Shown here piece by piece: positions 49,395 to 64,000 of a DNA stretch of 64,000 nt; the stretch's first letter is position 1; each line of letters begins with the position of its first letter. Location of the stretch: NCBI RefSeq assembly GCF_020085105.1, contig NC_058043.1, positions 17,226,167-17,290,166 on the forward strand, written 5' to 3'. The translations under genes and the position numbers were made by a program. A model generated the notes under the pieces. The model made no database searches. It had not been told where the DNA came from and saw nothing but the letters and a program-made list of their open reading frames with translations. This stretch comes from Siniperca chuatsi (lineage: Eukaryota > Chordata > Actinopteri > Centrarchiformes > Sinipercidae).

Positions 49395-51939
49395 TTTTTG
49401 ATACTTGTATCGAAATCTTAAGACCTGTAGAACAACAAAGAAGTAAGAGAAGAACAGTCGAAATAAGTTTCAACATCTTAATGGAAATATTTTTGTGCTG
49501 TGCAAATCAGATTGACATTGGCTGTAGAGATGTTTGGCATTAATATAACTTTAATATAACTATGAGTAGTGTCTTTTTTACAGTACGCTATTTTATATAA
49601 TTGTGAAAGAGTTGATAGAAAGACTTTAGAGGTTAGGTACAGGTAGAGAGTTAGCAGATTCCCAGGTAATTAATCTTGCGCTTCAATCCTATAAAGGACA
49701 ATAATTCCCCTGTGTAATCCAGTGAGTTTGCACACTTCACAACATCTGTGGATGGTTTGTCTCAGCAAAAAAACACTGCTTGGCAGAAAAACTCACAGCA
49801 TGGGCCAGTCTGATCTGTCTGTGACCTTTGGGTCACAAATGTCAAGCTGCCACTTCAAATAGACAATAGAACACAAGCATTATACATAGTAATATATTAT
49901 TTTCGGCATGACATAAACATTTCTCACAGCTGACCTGATTTCCCAAATGCAACCTCAGGTGAGATTAGATGATAAATGAACATTATTTCTGTTTATTTTA
50001 ACTCTGCTCGAAACATAAACCACAAGTTTAAGAAAAGCCCTGCCTCCTGACTTACTGTTGAATTTTACCATTTGATTAAAAAGTACACTCCGTCAAAAAC
50101 AAATACAAAAGCATTAAAAAGCTTTACATGCAAGGCTATAGGTCTCTAAAACCTATGCAGTGGATTTTCCAACTATTACTAACCGTTATTTCACAACATT
50201 ACCAAACACAATATCCCCTTGCCAAAACAATCGCTCATATAAACTAAACCAAAATATTTTAAAATGCTCAATAAAACCAGATGTACCTGTGATTCCTTGT
50301 GCTCTGCTTCCCTTTCAGTGTGTCCGTCTCTAGCAGCAGTACAAGCGTGTGTAACATCTGATTTCTGATGTGGTACATAAAGAGCATCACAGTTGAGGGT
50401 TGAACACTTTGGATTTACAGGCATGCCCACAGCCATCGAGCCTTCAAGCTGACGTCTTACTCCTATTACTGCACCGGCTGGTTACTTGGCAGCCTCCCAT
50501 CCTGATGTCAAACAAATTGCAAAAACAAAAATACCAGGGTCCAATTCTGGAAAAATGCTTGAATAAACACCTTCCAGGTTATTGTCTTCACATATGTAGA
50601 TTTAAAACATAATTATTAATAAAAGCCCACAAGCCTCACCTGCGCCTTTCTACAACAGTTGCATTAAGGTAAATCCCTTCTCTAAAGGATTACATTAAGA
50701 TTCTTACAGTAGCACAAAGTCACATGAAGTGATAATGTGAAGCCAACTAGACACGAGCACTCTAGTACTGTCTCGTGCCAACTTACCAGCTTATTATTAG
50801 TTTGACAAGCATGCACATGCTAGAGCTTAAGCCGAATATGACATGACATGTGGACAGCAGATGTTATGCATACTGTATGATGAAAGAGATTGTTAGGCAT
50901 GGTTGTCACTTCATCATAAGATTCATCTATCAGTGATGTATAAACAATTTTATTTAAGAAAACATTTATATACATGTATAACTACTACCACCACTTCCAC
51001 CAGAGAGCCCTTGCAGAATCACAGATAGTCTGCAGTGAGCATGGGAATTAACGCTTTCCTATCCAGTGTGAAGCGGGCATAGCCTATGCACACAGTACAT
51101 CTGTGTTGGTCCACCTTAAGACGGGCGAGAGGCAGTTTGTTGTGGAGAGGACAGGGGGAGGCCCTCAGCAGCACATGCCTGGCTCTTTAAGGCAGACTGG
51201 GGAAATTAGATTTTGTTAAAGGTACATGCATTCAAATGTTTACCAGGCATCACAAGAACATCCTGCAAAGCATTTTATCACTGCTTCAGGTTATATATGT
51301 ATATGTGTCCATTTTAAATGATTTAACCTGGAGCTTGGTATCCAGAGTCCTGTGCTACAGAGTCAAAAGTATAGTGATACTATTAGATAAAGAGGAAGTA
51401 GTCTGACAAGATAAGGTCCATTTACTAGCTTTTTCCAGAGCTTTCAACCACATCTCATAGGTATTGTGACCTATAGAGATCATCGTGAGGCCAAAAAACA
51501 ACCAAATTCAGCAAAAACAATACAATTTTAAGTTAAATGTAAATTCTTATAGTGAATAGCCTATAATGAATGCTTTTTCATTCAGATTTAAAATCCAACC
51601 ATCTATCTGACTGCATATATATGTGCATATTTTTACTTTACATATTTAAACTTATGTCCCCTCTCTGTTTTTCACTGCCAGGTAATAAAGAAAATAGTAG
51701 GTAATAAATAATATTGCATGTACAGATAATATTGTATGTCTCCAAATTACCCCAAATATCATCTGAGGGGTTTTGGTAATGTTGCCTCAGCCCATTTGAA
51801 CAGACAAATTACAACTTGTGACATATTGTACATTAAATTATACGCCCGTGCCTGCGTGTATTGTGTAAATGTCATTTCAGTTTTCATTTCACATTTTTAC
51901 AGAGCCACATAATATTGCTGGTCTTGGTCTCAGGATGGG
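49395..51939. other. 5' region of the prrt3-like gene and intergenic spacer
   Basis: A minus-strand acceptor (ctacag at about 49425) just before the start exon means at least one 5' UTR exon lies further right; a donor-like site near 50282-50287 could end it. No coding sequence recognised in the rest. Confidence 0.35.
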
Positions 51940-52400
51940 AACTCTTGTTAATAGGACACCGCGGCAGGCCGTTGCCTGGCAGAGCAGTCTGGAGACGAAT
52001 CGCGTTGTTTTCGGGGCCTATACTTCCGTCATTTTACAATCTCACTAGATAAAACACATTGGAGGGTTTTTTTTACACGTGTCTCTGTGAGGCGTAAACT
52101 GTAGTAATATACTACTCGGGATTCAACTGGATAAATAAATCAGTGCTTTGCTGGAGCTGGTAAATTTGTTTTACACCGACGCCTGCGTGGAGCTCACCCT
52201 GAAATAAGCAGACGTCAGACCTCGCCTGCTCGTTGCTGCTGTTTAAATTTTTTTTATTGCAATCTTATCACAGCATTGTGGATACACGGACTATGTAGCG
52301 GAGTGAAAGGCATGCTGGTGGTAGCTGTTAGACGTTTATCGGCTTTTTAGTTTTAAACACCGTGCCTTGGCGGAAAGGAGAGGATTTCGTTTTATTTAAG
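51940..52400 (+). promoter_or_regulatory. Candidate promoter and non-coding first exon of qrich1
   Basis: A CpG-richer island (ccgcggcaggccg, gacgaatcgcg) precedes a possible 5' UTR exon whose donor could be at about 52399 (ttaag|gtagca). The coding exon has an acceptor at 53085-53086, so an upstream non-coding exon is required. Exact start not readable. The interval 52401-53086 would be intron 1. Confidence 0.4.
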
Positions 52401-53097
52401 GTAGCATGACAGGATCCAGAGCCATCGAGCTAGCTAGCTAACATTAGCACAATGATTAGCTAGCGTCATGTTATTGTAATGGGTGGACTGATTCTTTGAC
52501 GTTTGTAATCTTATGAGCGAAATATGTTGCTTAATGCCATCATTTACAATAGACATCACATTGGTATTCGACGGTGTATAATACAGTTGGCGGTTGCTAG
52601 CCAGTCAACTATCCATTTGGGCTATGGCAACACTGTCTTGCTAACATTTTGAAGCTAGCATGCTAACCACTAGCTATAACGTAGGCACTATTATTAGACA
52701 GTCAGTACATAAAGTCAGGCAAACATATTGTTGGTGTCTCTATGAACATTTAGCCAAAATTGTCTTTCATAGTATAACAATTTAGACTAAGCAGTGAGCT
52801 ATATCTGTGACTAATGTTTAATTTGCTAGAAAAAGTTGATTGAAGCGTCATTGTATTAACGAGCCCAAATGCACTTTGTCCCGTGTGCTTACTGTGTTAT
52901 TCCACCGTCCCCCTTTTTAACTAGCAGTTGTTAAATTGCATTAATTAGCAAATTATTTCGTGCAAGAGTAAAGTATTGCCCCCTCTTTATTAGAATATGG
53001 TAGAGGTCTGCGCTTTCAGTACACTCATTGTAAATCTGAGCTGTTTTAGACCTGATTATATTCTCAAATGTTTGAAAATGTTCCAGGTCAATTGAGG

Positions 53098-57695
<4,598 letters not shown>

Positions 57696-58936
57696 ACTGA
57701 GAGGACCGACTAGACTCATGGGAACTAGTTCTCCAGTCACTGACTGTTGACTATGCAGTAGCCATCCTGACTCTATAAACCTCAATGACCATCTCAAATC
57801 AAACGGAACAACTTCCGAAACAATCGTCTTTTCTCTCTGAGGAGTGTCTCATTACAGCAAAGAATTTTTTCTCTTCTTAAATTTTCTGTTTTCAGCTGGT
57901 GGGTTTGGACTGTTCTTTCTCTTGACTACTATTGTAAGCCATTGCCTCTGTAACCTTTGAACTGGCAAGTAAAGAGAGGCTTTAGTCTCACCACTGCTGG
58001 ACTATGATTGACTTCACCAGAGGTGGTAAATTTCCCTGTAAGTCAGTCTTATCAATATGATATGAGGATATTTAACCCTTCACTACTTAACCTCACAGAC
58101 CATTAACCACGTCTTACTTCTCTTCAGTGTCCCACTATGATACATTACATCTTACTGGACAATTACAGGGACCACTTCCCACCGCTTTTTTGTATACTGA
58201 CTGCATTTTGGATCATGTATTGAAATGTTCAAAGCTGAAGAACTTGTGCCTGTTTTTCAAAAGTGACATCATAATTTATGCTTGTGGATCATTGAGTGAG
58301 TTGAACCTCAGCATTCACAGCATCAAGTGCTATATTGTAGTCATTCAGGAGATTGGAAACCATTTTTCTCAGGTCAAAGCTAGTGATTAAAATGCCCATC
58401 GAGGATCTTTGCCAACTTATTCCTGTATGTATGTATAGTAGGTTATTAAACAGGATATACAGATGGGAAACATCTTTGTTTAGCTAACAGAGTATTAATC
58501 CTTGTATCAAGTCATGTCAAGCAAATCAAAAATGAAAACCATTTAGCGCTGTGTTGTCTGGAAATGCAACTCTGTCGACATTTGAAATAAGGATTAGTTG
58601 TGGGCCTTTTTATATATTAAAAAAAAAAGTTGAAATAACCATGAAATAACATGTACATTTGGATGAACTACATTGAGGAAAAATAGTTGATACAATTCAG
58701 TTCCATTTCTTTATTAACTAAAATAAGTTGTATGGCACAGTCGTTTTCCTACACAATCTCTTCTGCGTTTGATCATTTTACATAACCTCACAATAACCCA
58801 GCTTGATATAATTTAATTTCCCATTTAACTTAAATGGTAAAAAAAATAAAAAATTCCCCCATGTAGCAGTCTGAAATCCTTCGCAACAGAGACATCTGTT
58901 GGATTGCAAAGGATTTACAAAAAAGCAAAGAGGTGA
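57696..58936. other. Convergent 3' UTRs of qrich1 and rpusd4
   Basis: No coding sequence supported. A minus-strand AATAAA (tttatt about 58711) lies roughly 230 bases past the rpusd4 stop and probably ends that transcript; the qrich1 end is not marked by a clear AATAAA. Confidence 0.4.
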
Positions 58937-61900
58937 TTATTCATAGTCCTTCTTATCAGGAAGAGTTAATTGCAGTCGATTTAATGTTTGTATGAAGTAT
59001 TTAGGCAGGGGGCAGGACACACTGATGTCGGCCTGACTGGTTCCTGGCAGTATCAACTGTTGAGCGAGCAAATGAAGAGGAAGATACCGGATCTTGCTCT
59101 GTTCCAGTCCAAGCTTTCCCAGCACACGTTCCGGTAATTTCTGTGCACAAAAATGAAGGAATTTATGATTTTTTTTTATATAAGAAAGCAGATACTTAAT
59201 GACAGAAAAACAAACTGAGCTCTTGCAGAAATGTCGGTCCTCCTTTCCCATTTGTATATGTTTAATAATATACCCGAGTGCAAGCATCAAACTCCTTTTC
59301 CACACTTAACATGTTACTGAATTAAAGCATGATCCAGCAGATTTAAAAAGGTGCTGTTTTGGATGCTAATAGGGTAGGTTTGAAGATTGGTAAGTTGCTG
59401 GTTTTCTAAAGACCACAACCTTAAACTGTGGTGTTATGTTTGCTATGTGGGAGGGAGATGAAAGTACAAGATGCTGGTTGGCTCAGGCAAGCAATCCTCA
59501 GCCCATAGTGTGACAGTTAACGTTACATTAACTGGAGCTAAGCTAGTGAGGCTGCCACCTTCTTTATGTACAACTATTTAATACTTCCAGACTCATGTGA
59601 AGCTGTAAACATGTTTTACCTGAGGTGCCAGTTTGCTCCAGTGGGAATATTTGTGGTCACCAAGAATGGGGCATGTCAGAGCAAATGCCATGTGAACCCT
59701 CATCTGGTGCTTCACTCCTGTGGATACACGAAAACAGACAAGTAGAAAATGTGTCTAGACTTCTTAAAAAGAAATTTAACAAACTCACTTGGCGGTTATT
59801 TCAAGTTCCCAAAAATAAAAAGCAGAGTCGTCTTACCAGTTAAAGGCTGGAGCTCCACAAGGCTGCAACCACTGCTGCTGTCTAAGACTCTGTACCTGGT
59901 CACTGCAGGATGGGCCTGCCGATGGGCGCGGACTTTGGTCACACCATCGCCGGCATCATTCATTCTGAAAAGGGGACTTAGAGCCATCTGAAATTTAAAA
60001 AAGTAGTTATGACATTAGAGGAACGACACGACTGGTTCTACAAAAACACCTAAATCAATCATTGTTTTAATCATAGACCAATAATTTACTTCAAGCAACT
60101 GTAAATAGCCCATACAGATTAACAACTCAACAGCTAAAAAACCCAAAGTATTTAACATGAAATATAACATGAACCACAGAAAAGAAAGCAACTCTTTGTG
60201 GAGCTAAAACCAGTACATGTTTGCTATTTTTACTAATGACTACAGCAATTAATGATCAAATCTGGAATGAATTTATATAATTAATTATTACAGCATCAGA
60301 ACCCCGGAAGAAGAGGCACCTTGTAGTGTGGCTGAGAGCCTGTGACCTCTCTCTCTATGATGGGAATGTCAATCACTCCTTCGGATGGCACAGGCACACC
60401 AACTGTGATGACCCTGAGGAGGAAAAGTGAATACGTCAAAGACTTGACAAACGTCTTCATGTTAACTGTAGCATGTCGAGTGACAAAAAGGACGCACAAG
60501 CTTTCAGTCCTTTTTTTTTGGTTTTATATAAATTCTACTGCCCCCATACTGTATCTTACCAGAACTTCCTCTGCACTTGGTTATTTCTGTTAAGGCTGAG
60601 TACGTGCTCTGCTACTTCTTCACTCCTGGCCAGCAGGAGAGCTCCTGATATGTCCTTCTCCAGTCCCAGACAGGGGAGCAGCTGAGAACCAGACTTGATC
60701 TTCAGCCCAGCCATCATTTTGGAGAGAACAGGAAGCACCGAGGAGATGGATGTGACCCCAGAGTCATCTGAGACACAGCAACAACAACAAATGTACATGT
60801 ATTCTGGTCCGGGTACTCCAACTTCAGAATGATTTCTGCCAATATCCAAAAATGTCTGTTGTAGTTGCAGCCTATGCCAATACGGATATTGCAAAAGTAC
60901 AATGTATGTAGTTACCATCGTTGGAATAGTGACCTACCAATATATCAGCATATTGGCCAATATAATATAAACATCAGTGTGGGCACATACAGTATGTTGG
61001 CAGATGTACAAAAAGAAATGTATGTCTGCAATTTAAGATTTTGTTCATTATTCATTCATCTGCAGAATAATCTTTTGGTCTATAAAATGTTAAAAAATAG
61101 TGAAAAATGCCCATCACAATTCCCCAGAGTCAAGGTGACAACTTAAAATTGCTGGTTTTGTCCAACCAAGAGTCCAAAACATAAAAAGTATTCAATTTAT
61201 TTTGGCGTCAACAGAATGTTTTTTTTAATAATTGATCCTTTAAGTCATTTACTTAAACAAAAATGACAAATATTTGCTGGTTTTGGCTTATCAAATGTGT
61301 TGATTTGCTACTTTTCTATGTTGTATATCATAAGTTGAATATCTGAGTTGTTGGACAAAACATGACATTTGAAGATATCAATTTGGGTCCCAGAGCTTGT
61401 GACGGGCAATTTGTTTTTACATTTAATCAAAAAGATGACCAACAGAAAATAATTGTCAGCTGCATTCCTAAAACCCAGAAATGCGGGTAATCCTGACATT
61501 TATGAAGCTGGAACCAGAGAATTGGTGGCATTTTACTTAAAAAATGACAAACAATCGACAATGTTCCTGTCAACTGAATAACTGATTAATCAACTAATCG
61601 TTTCAGCTCTAAAGAAATGTTTTCTTCAACTCGCACACATCGATTCAAATGTGTAACACAAACTATTTTACATTGGTGTTAAATCAGTGTAAATCAATAG
61701 CTGTCTTCAGTCAGCTCCTGTTGGCTTACCTCGGACAGGAACACCATAAGGTTTGTTGATCACAACCACATCTTTATCCTGGTACAGCACGCCTCTGTGG
61801 AGGTGTTTGGCCAGCACGTTAGGATGAACGTTTTGTAGCTGCAGACTGAACCGCTTCAGCTCCGTCACCCTATTATGCTGGCCGGACAGCTTCTCCGGCT

Positions 61901-62141
61901 CTGCCGCCTGTGGCTTCGCCCTCTCCTGCTGGACCTTCCGTGCCAGGTCGATCGCTCTCAGCCGGGGTTTCTCTCCCGTGTCGGAGCCCGGAGCGTGTTT
62001 AGCGGCGGTGGCCTGGCTCCGGCTGAGGGCCGGTGCTGCCTCCGAGCACCGGCGGCAATTTGTCCGTGGTTTGCCCCGAGAAAAGACGATGTTCAGGCCG
62101 GATTTCCACTCACGACAGGCAATTCTTCTACAGCTGTTCAT
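58937..62141 (-). CDS. rpusd4: Mitochondrial RNA pseudouridine synthase RPUSD4-like, with altered catalytic motif
   Basis: Six exons: 61730-62141, 60560-60767, 60320-60413, 59837-59987, 59620-59717 and 58937-59140; 388 residues with all junctions in frame. The N terminus is basic with Arg and few acids, as in a mitochondrial targeting peptide. RluA/RPUSD4 landmarks: [85 protein letters not shown] and [24 protein letters not shown]4 modifies mitochondrial 16S rRNA and other mitochondrial RNAs. Where RluA-type enzymes have HRLDKxTSG with the catalytic Asp, this gene reads [10 protein letters not shown], so the His-Arg and the Asp are replaced. RPUSD3 also lacks the standard motif, but the other blocks here match RPUSD4 much better. 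It may be a pseudoenzyme or retain a structural role. Confidence 0.85.
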
Positions 62142-62951
62142 TGTGAAGTGCTGCTAGACAGTTCCCATTACCTTGGAGATACAAAAATATACTCCAGAGG
62201 AAACGCGGAAGTTGTTTCAACGGCGCGTTAAACAACTTCCGGGCCGCACCTTTCAGAATAAAAACGAACAAATATTTTCCGCACAATAATAAAAAAAAAA
62301 GCAAGAAAATACACAAATCCTACATTTTAATAGTTGTACCATAGAGTTGTACTCGTGATTTTGGAGACACCTAATTCGTTCAGTCAAATTAGTGCCATTT
62401 TTTGACTTGTGGTTGTTAGAGACTGGATTAAACGTCACATAAAATTACCTGAATTTTTTGCTCGCATAACATATTTGTGAAGTCGCTCCAAAAACCGCAC
62501 TTCCTACCGCACTACCTTCAGTACCAGATGTACATCAACAGCAGTGGATTATGCATGGGGCAACATTTTCCTGTCGTAGTGTGTCGTCATTTCCTTTTTC
62601 TGGTACTCGGTGTGCTCGTTTCTTTCCCCGCCACTGCCAGATCTGTTGAAGCCACTGAATGTAATGGTGATTGGAAAACACCGCCCACCTGGTAGATAAT
62701 GAGATTCAAACCGAGTGTATCGTCGTTACTCCAAGTTGCTCAATGGTTGCATGTCACACAGCATTTTTTTTTAATTGTTGTTTTTCTGAAAATGTGAGCA
62801 TTTATTTGGCTTTCAGGGTCTTAAATGATATTACTTCATGCATTGCTCGACCAGCCAAACAGTCGTAATGACTCACAGGCTTCATTAAACCAGAAAAAGG
62901 AGGGATCTGTATATATATATATATATATTGTTTTTTTTATTCGCTGCAGAC
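62142..62951. promoter_or_regulatory. Bidirectional promoter region between rpusd4 and the wdr82-like gene
   Basis: Two divergent genes start about 810 bases apart. Near the rpusd4 side, 62206-62217 and 62230-62241 form a perfect 12-bp inverted repeat (CGGAAGTTGTTT) separated by 12 bases; each arm holds a GGAAGT core of ETS/GABP type. A further ACTTCC core lies near 62500. No TATA box is evident, consistent with a housekeeping promoter. A 5' UTR exon of the wdr82-like gene may lie within. A short (TA)n run precedes the coding exon. Confidence 0.5.
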
Positions 62952-64000
62952 ATGAAGATCACAGACAGCGTGTTACGAAGTTTCAGGGTCGCCAGGACAT
63001 ATCAAGAAAATTCCCAGAAAGTCAACTGTGTGGACTTCAGCCCAAATGGCGAAAATGCAATATCAAGCAGCGACGACGACTGCATTGTGTTATATGACAT
63101 CCGGGAAGGAAAGTAAGTGGCCAATATTATTACATAAAAGACAAGTGGTAACTGTGTATTTAACTTTATGGCTAAACTCACATTGGAATGCATTTATGCC
63201 CAAAATATATGAAAATAAACACCAGTTTCCATATCTAAACTGCTCTCTGTGAAAGTGTTTTGGAAAGATGGCAGTGCAGGTGATCAAATGATTGACAGGT
63301 TTAAATATTCTGTCCTTTCTCAGACCACAAAGGACCCTGTTCAGCAAGAAGTATGGAGTAGACCTCATCCGCTACACACATGGAGATACCCAGACAGTGG
63401 TCTACAGCTCCAACAAACTGGATGGTAATAACGTCAGCTGTTGGTGCAAAGCACCAAACAAGATATAAAATAGAATTTAAATAAATGTGTTATACTCTGT
63501 TTTGGAAACTGAAGTGTGGTTTTGTGTCTTGTAGATACCATCCGATACCTGTCACTCACTGACAACAAGTACATTCGATATTTCCCAGGTCACACTGCAA
63601 GGTGAATAAAAAGCACCCACCTGGATCAGGATAGAAATGTAGTGTAATGTTCGTGGATGTAAACCTTAAAAGTTGAATATTTCTTTATTTCTATTACCTA
63701 TCTTATCCTAATATGCTGATAAAAATATGGAAAAATATATGTTCACATTTACACTCAATGTTTTACAAATACACAAATAAAGTTGTATTCTTAAAATGCA
63801 TTTCAGCATAAAGACTATTATAAATAGAATATTTACCTCTTTTACATCAGCCAGCTACCCAGTTCTCCACAGGCATCATTAAGTTTCACTTTGTCTTATC
63901 TGGTCTTTTCTTGTCTTATTTTACCTTTTCTAAAATGATGGTGTAGTCCTTAACGGTTAAAGTAAATTTGTTTCTTCTGTGACCTTTATTTCAGAGTTGT
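62952..64000 (+). CDS. wdr82: WD repeat protein 82-like (SWD2 family), 5' part
   Basis: Exons 62952-63112, 63324-63424, 63535-63601 and the first bases of a fourth from 63995, which runs out of the window. About 111 residues are visible: [20 protein letters not shown], then [35 protein letters not shown] and [20 protein letters not shown], i.e. the first WD repeats of the beta-propeller. WDR82 recruits SETD1A/B to RNA polymerase II and is also part of the PNUTS-PP1 complex. Compared with the human protein as I remember it, this one differs at many surface positions ([14 protein letters not shown] for VFRENSDKINCFDF), so it may be a paralogue rather than the main fish wdr82. Splice junctions are consistent (AA|A, G|AT, AG|A). 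Confidence 0.85.

Noticed and set aside
58937-62141. Assignment to RPUSD3 because of the missing catalytic motif
   Set aside because: The blocks around [29 protein letters not shown] and [10 protein letters not shown] match RPUSD4 far better than RPUSD3.

Overview
The window looks like teleost (probably percomorph) nuclear DNA. It has intron-rich vertebrate genes with GT/AG splice sites, AT-rich introns, CA/TA/ATT microsatellites and decayed DNA transposons and LINEs of fish type. The vertebrate orthologues tmcc1, qrich1, rpusd4, wdr82, a prrt3-like gene and an oocyte linker histone are all readable. All gene models were assembled by eye from reading frames and splice signals; no alignment was run.

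Left part (about 2-20.7 kb, minus strand): three tandem relatives of a fish single-pass receptor-like gene. The parts are a signal-peptide exon, a short linker exon, an Ig-like exon, a second extracellular domain exon, a row of short Thr/Pro-rich stalk exons, a transmembrane exon and a tail exon with tyrosine motifs. The middle copy (8.46-15.64 kb) is the most complete. The left copy lacks exons, carries a stop and a length change and has a LINE in an Ig exon. The right copy is decayed. A possible last exon of an upstream plus-strand gene lies near 0.83 kb, and a DIRS-like fossil near 7.2 kb.

Middle part (22-41.7 kb): a maternal-type linker histone gene (h1-8/h1m, plus strand) and tmcc1 (minus strand), neighbours as in the human 3q22 region. 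Between them sits a damaged duplicate of the last three tmcc1 coding exons and two copies of a short inverted-repeat element. About 8 kb upstream of the tmcc1 start codon is non-coding and includes a GC-rich candidate promoter with a CRE palindrome.

Right part (42.7-64 kb): a secreted protein with ZP-N-like cysteine modules and a Pro/Gln/Tyr/Phe-rich tail (minus); a prrt3-like multi-pass membrane protein (minus); qrich1 (plus), with an in-frame 24-bp minisatellite; rpusd4 (minus), whose usual catalytic motif is altered; and the start of a wdr82 paralogue (plus), head to head with rpusd4 over a promoter with a palindromic pair of ETS-type sites. The orthologues of these genes lie mostly on human chromosome 3, which suggests an old linkage group. 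The genes are independent units with no operon-like cooperation.
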